52,493 nt of DNA from Streptomyces sp. AcH 505 (GTDB lineage Bacteria; Actinomycetota; Actinomycetes; Streptomycetales; Streptomycetaceae): positions 285,824-338,316 of the forward strand of contig NZ_JTIY01000002.1 in assembly GCF_000818175.1 (NCBI RefSeq). Direction: 5' to 3'. Position numbers and translations under genes: made by a program. Under the pieces are notes generated by a model that was not told where the DNA came from, searched no databases, and saw only the letters and a program-made list of their open reading frames with translations. The first letter of the stretch is position 1. Each line of letters begins with the position of its first letter. This document shows, in pieces, positions 1 to 7,076 of this stretch.

Positions 1-1
1 C

Positions 2-49
2 GCCGAAGTGGCGGGCCATCTCTTCGCCGCCCGGCCGCAGTTCGTCTGA
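2..49 (+). CDS. C-terminal end of an unidentified protein (partial)
   Basis: An open frame enters from the left edge and encodes AEVAGHLFAARPQFV before TGA at 47-49. A strong hairpin follows three bases later, which supports a true gene end. Fifteen residues are too few to name the product. The helical ending would suit, for example, an alpha/beta hydrolase, but this is only a guess. Confidence 0.55.
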   Translation, partial: AEVAGHLFAARPQFV

Positions 50-51
50 CG

Positions 52-95
52 CCGCTGCCGTCCCGGGTCCCCGCGGGGGCCCGGGACGGCAGCGG
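52..95. terminator. Bidirectional intrinsic-type terminator hairpin
   Basis: A perfect 16-bp stem (52-67 paired with 80-95) has a 12-nt GC-rich loop. It lies between the stop of the partial plus-strand gene (49) and the stop of the minus-strand gene (148), so it can serve both. There is no T-tract, as is usual in Streptomyces. Confidence 0.75.
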
Positions 96-147
96 GGCCC
101 GGCGTCGTCCGTCCGGGCCCCGCACGCGCACGCTCGTAAGGATCGGG

Positions 148-573
148 TCAGCTCTGCTTCTCCCCGGCGGCGCGCTGCGCCGTCTCCTGCTCGGCGAGCC
201 GCCGGTCCGCCTCGTCCCAGGACGGCCGCTGCCCGGCGTCCTGCTGCCACGAGACGAACAGCGACTCACGCATCGCGGGACGCAGCTTGGCCATCACGGC
301 GAAGTGCGGATCGGTCTTGATGTAACTCTGCAGCGCGGCCCGGTTCTCCCACGCGGACAGCGTCCAGAAGGTCTTGCGCCACGGATCGGCCCGCAGCGTC
401 ACGCCGACGGCGCCCTGCGACTGCCGCACCTGCCGCAGCACGCCGCCGGACAGGATGAAGAAGCGCGGGACGCGCACCAGGGACTTGAGTTTCAGCCGGG
501 ACGCCATCACGACGATGTCGTCACCGGACCGGCCTGCCGCCGGCCCTGACGACCAGGGGAGTGTGTGTGCCAT
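148..573 (-). CDS. Dimeric alpha/beta-barrel protein, DUF3291/monooxygenase-like
   Basis: A 141-aa protein. The start MAHTLPW at 573 is chosen because AGGAGA lies just upstream, although the frame stays open further back. The middle part (VRVPRFFILSGGVLRQV, then the WRKTFWTLSAWENRAAL and YIKTDPHFAVM segments) has the layout of the ABM/DUF3291/spheroidene-monooxygenase-like ferredoxin fold. In that fold a conserved tryptophan strand, 'T.TvWed..am..F', precedes a helix. The C-terminal 30 residues are charged and probably disordered. These proteins may be small cofactor-free oxygenases or heme/quinone-handling proteins, and the substrate cannot be told here. The gene ends against the hairpin at 52-95 and starts 131 nt from the end of the carboxyltransferase gene on the same strand. 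The fold assignment is moderately sure; the activity is not. Confidence 0.65.
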   Translation of the reverse strand: MAHTLPWSSGPAAGRSGDDIVVMASRLKLKSLVRVPRFFILSGGVLRQVRQSQGAVGVTLRADPWRKTFWTLSAWENRAALQSYIKTDPHFAVMAKLRPAMRESLFVSWQQDAGQRPSWDEADRRLAEQETAQRAAGEKQS

Positions 574-704
574 CGGATCTCCTACTCGGCTTCGAACGTG
601 GGGAGTTGCATCGGTCAGTCGGGTTGGATCGGCCCTGCACGGGCTCGGCACGCGGACAACGCACCGGAGTTACCCACCCGATGCGCCGTCCATCCGCGCG
701 GCGA

Positions 705-2321
705 TCACATCGGCGGATTACCGTGCTTGCGCGCGGGCACTTCGGCGTGTTTGGCCCGCAGCATCCGCAGTGACGTGATCAGCAGCTTCCTGGTGTCCTG
801 CGGGTCGATGACATCGTCCACGAGACCGCGCTCGGCCGCGTAGTACGGATGCATCAACTCGTCCTTGTAGGAGGCGATCAGCCGCGCCCGCTCCGCCTCC
901 GGGTCGTCGGCGGCCGCGATCTCCCTGCGGAAGACGACATTGGCGGCGCCCTCGGCCCCCATCACGGCGATCTCGTTGGTCGGCCACGCGAACGACAGGT
1001 CGGAACCGATCGAACGCGAGTCCATGACGATGTAGGCGCCGCCGTACGCCTTGCGCAGGATCAACTGGATCCGCGGCACCGTGGCGTTGCAGTACGCGTA
1101 CAGCAGCTTGGCACCGTGCCGGATGATCCCGCCGTGCTCCTGGTCGACGCCCGGCAGGAAGCCCGGCACGTCGAGCAGGGTCACCAGCGGGATGTTGAAG
1201 GCGTCGCAGGTCTGGACGAACCGCGCGGCCTTCTCCGACGAGTGGATGTCCAGCACACCGGCCTGCGCCGACGGCTGGTTGCCCACCACACCGACCACCT
1301 GGCCGCCCAGCCTGACCAGGGTGCACACCACACTGCCGGCCCAGGCCGCGTGCACCTCGAAGTGCTCGCCGTGGTCGGCGATCTCCTCGATGACGGCCCT
1401 GATGTCGTAGGGCCTGGCCGGATCCTCCGGGACCAGGTCGGCCAGGGCCGTGCAGAGCCGGTCGTCCGGATCGTCGCCGACCTCCACCGGCGGCAGCTCC
1501 CGGTTGTTCTGCGGGAGCAGCGACAGCAGGTAGCGCACCTCTTCGAGGCAGGACGTCTCGTCGTCGTAGACGAAGTGCGCGACGCCCGAGGTCGCGGCGT
1601 GCGTGTCGGCGCCGCCGAGGCCGTTCTGGGTGATCTCCTCGCCCGTCACCGAACGGACCACGTCAGGGCCGGTGATGAACATCTGCGAGGTCTCCCTGAC
1701 CATGAAGACGTAGTCGGTCAGGGCGGGGGAGTACGCGGCGCCGCCGGCGCACGGGCCGAGCATCACCGAGATCTGCGGCAGCACACCGGACGAGCGCGTG
1801 TTACGGCTGAAGATGCCGCCGTAGCCGGCCAGCGCCGTCACGCCCTCCTGGATCCGCGCGCCCGCGCCGTCGTTGAGGCTGACCAGCGGGGCGCCCGCGG
1901 AGTGGGCGAGGTCCATCACCTTGTGGATCTTCTGCGCGTGCGCCTCGCCGAGCGCGCCGCCGAAGATCCGGAAGTCGTGCGCGTACACGAACACCGTACG
2001 GCCGTTGACCGTGCCCCAGCCGGTGATCACACCGTCCGTGTAGGGCCGCTTCGCCTCCAGGCCGAAGCCGGTGGCACGGTGTCTGCGCAACCCCTCTATC
2101 TCGGTGAACGAGTCCTCGTCCAGCAGGATCGCGATCCGCTCACGGGCCGTCAGTTTACCGCGCGCGTGCTGTCGTTCGGTGGCGCGCGGGTCGGGGCCCG
2201 CGACCATCTGCTGTTTGATCCTGCGCAGTTCGGCGAGCCTGCCGCCGGCTCCGCTCAACTGGTCCGGCAGCGCCGGATCCTGGGCCGTCTGCTGAGGTGT
2301 CTCCTGGGCGTGGGTGGTCAC
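705..2321 (-). CDS. Acyl-CoA carboxylase beta subunit (carboxyltransferase)
   Basis: A 538-aa biotin-dependent carboxyltransferase of the AccB/PccB family at full family length. It moves CO2 from biotin on a separate alpha subunit, not in this window, to an acyl-CoA. Both crotonase-fold halves are visible. The N half has the oxyanion-hole region GARIQEG and MLGPCAGGAAYSPAL. The C half has DVPGFLPGVDQEHGGIIRHGAKLLYAY and LRKAYGGAYIVMDS. Ile431 in GGAYIVM occupies the position that is Asp422 in Streptomyces coelicolor PccB and Ile420 in AccB, a known acyl-length determinant. Ile suggests tolerance of acetyl-, propionyl- and butyryl-CoA. The start is GTG with AGGGAG upstream, and its GTGA overlaps the stop of the SCP2-like gene by 4 nt, so the two are translationally coupled. 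No epsilon subunit gene follows. The pair is divergent from the RiPP precursor, but a role there is unproven. Confidence 0.93.
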   Translation of the reverse strand: MTTHAQETPQQTAQDPALPDQLSGAGGRLAELRRIKQQMVAGPDPRATERQHARGKLTARERIAILLDEDSFTEIEGLRRHRATGFGLEAKRPYTDGVITGWGTVNGRTVFVYAHDFRIFGGALGEAHAQKIHKVMDLAHSAGAPLVSLNDGAGARIQEGVTALAGYGGIFSRNTRSSGVLPQISVMLGPCAGGAAYSPALTDYVFMVRETSQMFITGPDVVRSVTGEEITQNGLGGADTHAATSGVAHFVYDDETSCLEEVRYLLSLLPQNNRELPPVEVGDDPDDRLCTALADLVPEDPARPYDIRAVIEEIADHGEHFEVHAAWAGSVVCTLVRLGGQVVGVVGNQPSAQAGVLDIHSSEKAARFVQTCDAFNIPLVTLLDVPGFLPGVDQEHGGIIRHGAKLLYAYCNATVPRIQLILRKAYGGAYIVMDSRSIGSDLSFAWPTNEIAVMGAEGAANVVFRREIAAADDPEAERARLIASYKDELMHPYYAAERGLVDDVIDPQDTRKLLITSLRMLRAKHAEVPARKHGNPPM

Positions 2322-2677
2322 AGCGGGCTTCTCCCTAGCTGGTCGATCCAGTTCATCGCGAGAAAGATGTCGCCCTCGATCTGCAGCCTGCCCGTGGCGA
2401 AGGCGAGCGCGCCGCGCAGGTCACCCAGGGCGAGCCTGGTGAGGTTCTCCTGGCTCAGCGAGAGCGTCGCGTTGGGCGGGTGCGCGATCGTGTGCGCCGT
2501 CGAGCAGCCCTGGTCCGTCGCGATCACATAGCGGGTACGGGTGCCGACAGGGGTGTCCACGACGAAACGGAACACACCCGTCCGGCCGTGCGAGCTGGCG
2601 AGCGCCCCTCTGCAGCACCAGTCGAGGAGCTGGTCGAGAGTACGTTCAACTTCCCTTATCCGGGCGGCGGCCACCAT
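2318..2677 (-). CDS. SCP2 sterol-carrier-like domain protein
   Basis: A 119-aa single-domain protein. ATG at 2677 is chosen because GGAGGG lies 7 nt upstream. The pattern FRFVVDTPVGTRTRYVIATDQG, then HPPNATLSLSQENLTRLALGDLRGALAFATGRLQIEGD, matches the SCP2 family: a beta-sheet, then 'd.tl..s.e.l..l..G.l....a...G.l.v.Gd'. SCP2 proteins bind lipids or acyl-CoA esters in a hydrophobic tunnel. Coupling to the carboxyltransferase by a 4-nt overlap makes delivery of an acyl-CoA or acyl group plausible, but this is inference. It is divergent from the precursor gene, with a 237-nt shared control region. There is no signal peptide, so it is cytosolic. Confidence 0.75.
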   Translation of the reverse strand: MVAAARIREVERTLDQLLDWCCRGALASSHGRTGVFRFVVDTPVGTRTRYVIATDQGCSTAHTIAHPPNATLSLSQENLTRLALGDLRGALAFATGRLQIEGDIFLAMNWIDQLGRSPL

Positions 2678-2804
2678 GGGTCTTCCCTCCGTGTGGTTCC
2701 TTCCGGCCATCTGGCCTGCCGACCATGGCGCGCCGGACTGGCCGCCCGGTGGATGGCCGGTGGACGCGGCGGCTCGCCGGGAAACCGGTGCTACCCGGGG
2801 GCTA

Positions 2805-2831
2805 TGAATTCCTCATATGCGGTGGGTGAGG
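2805..2831. promoter_or_regulatory. Shared 27-bp element, copy 1 (before precursor)
   Basis: Reads TGAATTCCTCATA, then N9, then TGAGG. It aligns without gaps to 8964-8990 before the SARP gene with 20 of 27 bases identical. The core CTCA-N11-TGAG (2812-2815 and 2827-2830) is an inverted repeat with exactly the same spacing in both copies. It ends 83 nt before the precursor ATG. It could be an operator for the linked response regulator or SARP, or an alternative-sigma promoter. Confidence 0.5.
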
Positions 2832-2914
2832 CCGGCACTGTGACCGCCGCCGCCGATCCCGCATGCTGATGAATGTCCGCAACGGAAAGCACCGCCGAGT
2901 CAGGAGCCCATCCC

Positions 2915-3097
2915 ATGTTGACGAGCCACAGCACTCTCGCCACGCAGGACAGCCACTCGACGAGCACGCACCAGGACCACCTCAACTCCTACCTCCCCCA
3001 GGACGAGCCGATGGAGCTCGTCATCGAGGAGCTGACCGCCTCGTCGGCGGCGCCCGCCCTGTACACCCTGTGCTACGCGAACAACTCCGCTTCATGA
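2915..3097 (+). CDS. Putative LAP/TOMM RiPP precursor peptide
   Basis: A 60-aa peptide. ATG at 2915 is preferred because AGGAG lies 8 nt upstream; the frame is open back to 2873. The N-terminal part is Ser/Thr/His-rich (MLTSHSTLATQDSHSTSTHQ). An acidic segment DEPMELVIEEL follows, resembling the recognition end of many azole-RiPP leaders. The C-terminal part TASSAAPALYTLCYANNSAS carries one Cys (C53) and several Ser/Thr (T41, S43, S44, T51, S58, S60) that YcaO enzymes could cyclise. The stop TGA overlaps the cyclodehydratase ATG (ATGA), so substrate and enzyme are coupled. Precursor status rests on position, size, composition and coupling. I do not recognise the core from any known LAP, thiopeptide or goadsporin-like peptide. 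The cleavage site and the ring pattern are unknown. Confidence 0.75.
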   Translation: MLTSHSTLATQDSHSTSTHQDHLNSYLPQDEPMELVIEELTASSAAPALYTLCYANNSAS

Positions 3098-5421
3098 GAG
3101 ATTCGTTGATCGGATTCCGGCGCCACCTCCGTGCGGAGGTGGTGCCGGACGACGCGACGTACCTGATCTCCGAACGCGGAGTCACCGCCCTCAGGGCGCC
3201 CCATCTGGAAACGGTCGCCCCGCTGCTGGACGGCAGCCGCGACCTCGCCGCACTGGTGCGGGACGCCCCGCAGCCGCTGCCGGCGGCCCGGCTGCTGTCC
3301 CTCATCGAGCAGCTCGCCGACGCGGGATTCATCGAGTTCCGCGAGCACGGTGACACCCACACCGACACCACCGACGCCGTGGGTCACACCGACACCACCG
3401 ACATCGCCGCCGCCGACCACAGCGCCGAGGCGTACTGGGAACTCGCGGGCCTCGACGGGACGCCCGCCCGCGCCAGGTCCGCCTCGGCCGTGGTCGAACT
3501 GCGCACCACCGGCAAGCTGTCCCACCCCGCCGCCGCCCGCGCCCTGCGCGCCTCCGGTCTGACCGTCGCCGAAGGCGGCGCGCCGGACGCCGCGCTGACC
3601 GTGGTCGTCTGCGACGACTACCTCACCCCCGAGCTGGGCGAGATCGACGCGGAACACCGGCGCAGCGGCCGGCCGTGGCTGCTCGCCAAACCCACCGGCG
3701 CCACCGTCTGGGTGGGTCCGGTCTTCCGGCCCGGCGCCGGGCCCTGCTGGTCCTGTCTCGCCCAGCCGGTGCGGCTGCACCGCGCGGTGGAGTCGCAGGT
3801 GCGCGCCGCGCTCGGACTGCAGGGCCCCATGCCCAGGCCGCTCGCCGGACTGCCGTGCACCCGGGTCGCCGGTCTGCAGATCGCCGGTCTTGAGGCGGCC
3901 AAGTTCCTGGCCGGACACCAGCACACCGACCAGGACCGGGTGCTGACCTTCGACACCCTCACCCTCGAATCACGCCACCACCGGCTGCGCCGCCGCCCGC
4001 AGTGCCCCGAGTGCGGCGACCCGGGCCTGGTCGCCCGGCAGGCCGGACGGCCCGTCGTACCGCGCTCGCGGTACAAGATCGCGGCCAGTGGCGGCCACCG
4101 CTCCCGTACCGCCCAGCAGACCCTGGACTCGTTCGGCCATCTGGTGAGCCCGGTCACCGGAGTCGTCGCCGACATCAGCCGGGTGGAGAGCGGCCCCGCT
4201 TTCCTCAACAGCTTCAGCTCGGGCCCGAACCCGGCCGGCTACGCCAACGGGCTCGCCGCACTCACCAGCGGGCTGCGCCAGGTCAACGGCGGCAAGGGCA
4301 CCACCCCGCTGGAGGCGGAGGTCAGCGCGCTGTGCGAGTCGGTCGAGCGCTACTCCGGCTGTGTGCACGGCGACGAGGCCAGGATCAGCGCGCGCTACAC
4401 CGACCTCGGCGAGCGCGCCGTACATCCGGACACCTGCCAGCTGTACGATCCGGCGCAGTTCGCCGGACGCACCGAATGGAACGCCGCACACTCCGGATTC
4501 CAGTACGTCCCGGCCCCGTTCGAGGAGGACGCGACGATCGACTGGACCCCGGTCTGGTCGCTGACCGAAGGCCGCCACAAGCTGCTGCCGACCGCGCTGC
4601 TCTACTTCGCCACCTCGGCGGAGCGGCTGAACCCGGTGCGGGGGCGCCGGTTCGCGCACGCCGACTCGAACGGGAACGCGGCGGGCAGCAGTCTGGAGGA
4701 CGCCGTCCTGCAAGGCTTCCTGGAGCTGGTCGAGCGGGACGCGGTGGCGCTGTGGTGGTACAACCGCACCCGGCAGCCCGCCGTCGACCTCGACGCGGCC
4801 GCTGACCCGTGGACCGACGAACTGCGGCAGGTGCACCGGTCGTTGGGGCGCGAGGTGTGGGCGCTCGACCTGACGTCCGACTTCGGCATCCCCGTCTTCG
4901 TCGCCCTGTCACGCCGTACCGACAAGCCCGCCGAGGACATCGTCTTCGGCTTCGGCGCCCACTTCGACGCGCGGATCGCGCTGCGCCGCTCGCTGACCGA
5001 GCTGAACCAGCTGCTGCCCGCCGCGCTCGGTGCGAAGCCCGACGGCAGCGGATACACACTGACCGACCCGGAACCGCTGGACTGGTGGCGCAACGCCACC
5101 CTGGACAGCGACCCCTACCTGCGCCCCGCGCCAGAACCCGCCCGGCGGCTGACGGACTTCGCCCGCCCGCGCGGCGACGACCTGCTCGACGACATCAACG
5201 CCGTCACCGAGCTGGTACGCGAGCGCGGTCTCGAACTGCTGGTGCTCGACCAGACCCGGCCCGATGTGGGACTGCCCGTCGTCAAGGTCCTGGTCCCCGG
5301 GCTGCGTTCGTTCTGGGCCAGGTTCGCGCCCGGCAGGCTGTACGACGTACCCGTCGCGCTGGGCCGGCTGGCCGCGCCCACGGCCCGCTCCGCCCTCAAT
5401 CCACGTCCCCTCTTCGTCTGA
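3094..5421 (+). CDS. TOMM cyclodehydratase, fused leader-binding/E1-like and YcaO domains
   Basis: A 775-aa cytosolic enzyme expected to bind the leader peptide and convert Cys/Ser/Thr of the core to azolines using ATP. Residues 1-85 look like the winged-helix leader-recognition part. Residues 130-310 are the E1-like ocin-ThiF region with a zinc tetracysteine (C218, C221 in CWSC; C304, C307 in CPEC). The YcaO domain runs from about residue 350 to the end, with GKGTTPLEAEVSALCESVERYSG, DSNGNAAGSSLEDAVLQGFLELVERDA and the end NPRPLFV. That end is a reduced form of the Pro-rich C-terminus (PxPxP) typical of azoline-forming YcaOs. An unusual His-Thr-Asp repeat sits in the linker (about residues 87-108). 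Its ATG overlaps the precursor stop. The family call is firm; the ring chemistry is inferred. Confidence 0.93.
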   Translation: MRDSLIGFRRHLRAEVVPDDATYLISERGVTALRAPHLETVAPLLDGSRDLAALVRDAPQPLPAARLLSLIEQLADAGFIEFREHGDTHTDTTDAVGHTDTTDIAAADHSAEAYWELAGLDGTPARARSASAVVELRTTGKLSHPAAARALRASGLTVAEGGAPDAALTVVVCDDYLTPELGEIDAEHRRSGRPWLLAKPTGATVWVGPVFRPGAGPCWSCLAQPVRLHRAVESQVRAALGLQGPMPRPLAGLPCTRVAGLQIAGLEAAKFLAGHQHTDQDRVLTFDTLTLESRHHRLRRRPQCPECGDPGLVARQAGRPVVPRSRYKIAASGGHRSRTAQQTLDSFGHLVSPVTGVVADISRVESGPAFLNSFSSGPNPAGYANGLAALTSGLRQVNGGKGTTPLEAEVSALCESVERYSGCVHGDEARISARYTDLGERAVHPDTCQLYDPAQFAGRTEWNAAHSGFQYVPAPFEEDATIDWTPVWSLTEGRHKLLPTALLYFATSAERLNPVRGRRFAHADSNGNAAGSSLEDAVLQGFLELVERDAVALWWYNRTRQPAVDLDAAADPWTDELRQVHRSLGREVWALDLTSDFGIPVFVALSRRTDKPAEDIVFGFGAHFDARIALRRSLTELNQLLPAALGAKPDGSGYTLTDPEPLDWWRNATLDSDPYLRPAPEPARRLTDFARPRGDDLLDDINAVTELVRERGLELLVLDQTRPDVGLPVVKVLVPGLRSFWARFAPGRLYDVPVALGRLAAPTARSALNPRPLFV
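3358..3402 (+). repeat. In-frame direct repeat in the cyclodehydratase linker
   Basis: An exact 18-bp sequence, CACACCGACACCACCGAC, occurs at 3358-3375 and 3385-3402 (period 27 bp, so in frame). It encodes HTDTTD twice, in a His/Asp/Thr-rich linker between the leader-binding and E1-like parts. It could arise by slippage; a metal-binding role is only a possibility. Confidence 0.8.
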
Positions 5422-5451
5422 CCGCCACTCGTGTCCACCCGGGAGCCCACC

Positions 5452-6999
5452 GTGCAGCAGTCAGCCAGCCTGGAACACGCCTCTCCGCAGGCGACCACAC
5501 CCCTGTGGTCCCTGCGTGAGGATGTGCGGGTCGAGGCCGCCGAGGACGGCGAAACGGTGGAGCTGCACGGCCGTTGGGCCGATCTGCGGATCAGGAGGCC
5601 CGGGCCGGCGCTGATCGAGACCCTGCGCCGGATGAGTCTCGGTCCGGTCAGCCTCGACAACATCCCGGCCGACCAGGGCGCCCAGCGCTCCTGGCGCGCC
5701 GTGCTGCTCGGCCTGCAGCACCTCGTCGTACGCTCGCTCGCCTTCGCAGGCAGCGGGCAGCCGGTGCTCTCCGTCGTACCGCTGTCCCGGGCAGCCCGGT
5801 TCGCCCCTGAACCGCCGCCAGCCGACCGGGCGCTGAAGCTCTCCCGGTTCGCCGTGCTGCGCCGGGAGGGCGACATGTTCCTGCTGGAGTCACCCCTCTC
5901 GCTGCACCGGGTGCTGCTGCACAAGGCCGAGGCGCAGTGGGTCGTCGCCGCGCTCGGCCGGCCCGCCGACGTCGCGACGGTGGAGGCGGGGCTGCCGCTG
6001 GCCGAAGGGGTGGTGGTGGAGATCCTGGGCTATCTCATCGGCACCGGCATGGCGCTGGTGGCGCGATCGGCGGACGGGGGGTTCGACGAGGACGAGGACG
6101 CGGCCCTGCGGACCTGGTCGGCGCACGACATGCTCTTCCACACCCGGTCCGTGATGGGGCGCACCGACGGCGACTTCGGCGCCACCTTCGCCCACGCGGG
6201 CAGCATCGCGCCGCAGCCCGCGGTCAAGAGCCGCCCGCGCGGCAAGGTCGTCGCGCTGCCCCGGCCGGAACTCGGCACGATCGCCGCCCGGGACGCCCCG
6301 TTCACCGAAGTGCTCGAAGGCCGCAGATCACGGCGTACCTACGGGGCGCCGGCCCTGCGGCTGAGCACCCTCGGCGAGTTTCTGTTCCGCACGGCCCGGG
6401 TCCGCTCGACCGGCATGTCGGGGGCGGGGGAGACCAGCTACCAGGTCACCGACCGGCCGTATCCCACCGGCGGCGCCGCCTATGACCTGGAGCTGTATCT
6501 CACCGTGCGGGACTGCGAGGGGCTGGTGGACGGCATCCACTACTACGACCCGCACGAGCACGCCCTGGTGCTGGTCAACGACGATCCGGCGGCGGCGGGG
6601 GAGATGGCGGCAGGCGCCATGGCCGCCGCCCCGCTGTCCGGGCCGCCGCCGGTGCTCATCACGCTGACCTCGCGGTTCCAGCGGCTGTCGTGGAAGTACA
6701 GCGGCCTCGCCTACTCGTTGGTACTCAAGCACACCGGGGCGCTGTTGCAGACCTTCTACCTGGTGGGTGCCGCGATGGGGCTCGCCACCTGCGCGGTGTG
6801 CAGTGAGGACATCGCGGTGTGCGCCGGCGCACTGGGTCTCGACTGGCGGACGGAGTCGCCGGTGGGTTCGTTCGTCCTCGGCCCCCGCCCGGAGCAGCCG
6901 CAGGAGGGCGCCGACCAGCCACGGACCGCTGAGGTGTTCCGAACGAGCCTGTCCGAAAAGGCTGTTGACCGTCCGCAGGGGGCGCCGCCGGTCGAATGA
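5452..6999 (+). CDS. SagB-type FMN-dependent azoline dehydrogenase
   Basis: A 515-aa protein. GTG at 5452 is chosen because GGGAG lies 7 nt upstream; GTG at 5431 is in frame but lacks a site. Residues 1-230 form the variable N-terminal module seen in actinobacterial SagB proteins. The nitroreductase-fold domain starts near residue 280 with FTEVLEGRRSRRTYG. It continues through RPYPTGGAAYDLELYLTVRD and GIHYYDPHEHALVLV, and ends near LKHTGALLQTFYLVGAAMGLATCAVCSED. Such enzymes bind FMN and oxidise azolines to azoles. It lies 30 nt after the cyclodehydratase and is surely cotranscribed with it. Its presence predicts aromatic thiazole or oxazole in the final product. The family call is firm, the substrate inferred. 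Confidence 0.9.
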   Translation: MQQSASLEHASPQATTPLWSLREDVRVEAAEDGETVELHGRWADLRIRRPGPALIETLRRMSLGPVSLDNIPADQGAQRSWRAVLLGLQHLVVRSLAFAGSGQPVLSVVPLSRAARFAPEPPPADRALKLSRFAVLRREGDMFLLESPLSLHRVLLHKAEAQWVVAALGRPADVATVEAGLPLAEGVVVEILGYLIGTGMALVARSADGGFDEDEDAALRTWSAHDMLFHTRSVMGRTDGDFGATFAHAGSIAPQPAVKSRPRGKVVALPRPELGTIAARDAPFTEVLEGRRSRRTYGAPALRLSTLGEFLFRTARVRSTGMSGAGETSYQVTDRPYPTGGAAYDLELYLTVRDCEGLVDGIHYYDPHEHALVLVNDDPAAAGEMAAGAMAAAPLSGPPPVLITLTSRFQRLSWKYSGLAYSLVLKHTGALLQTFYLVGAAMGLATCAVCSEDIAVCAGALGLDWRTESPVGSFVLGPRPEQPQEGADQPRTAEVFRTSLSEKAVDRPQGAPPVE

Positions 7000-7076
7000 G
7001 AGTTCAAGGAACGCACCAACGCCGTCCCGTGCGCCCTACTATGGGGGTGTAGCTGTGTGCCTCAACGGGGGGACGT

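Noticed and set aside
849..2531. 560-aa open frame antisense to the carboxyltransferase
   Set aside because: Arg/His/Val-rich translation typical of the opposite frame of a GC-rich gene; no ribosome site or family motifs.
2873..2914. Longer precursor starting at 2873 (14 extra residues)
   Set aside because: No ribosome site before 2873, while AGGAG is correctly placed for 2915.
6996..7010. Third copy of the TGAACTTCTCAT element, inverted, at the SagB stop
   Set aside because: The reverse strand reads TGAACTCTCAT, one base shorter, with no TGAG at the right distance, so I do not count it as a copy.
7037..7042. TACTAT as -10 box of the kinase gene
   Set aside because: A good hexamer, but no -35 box at 16-19 nt and the gene is only 78 nt after SagB, so cotranscription is equally likely.
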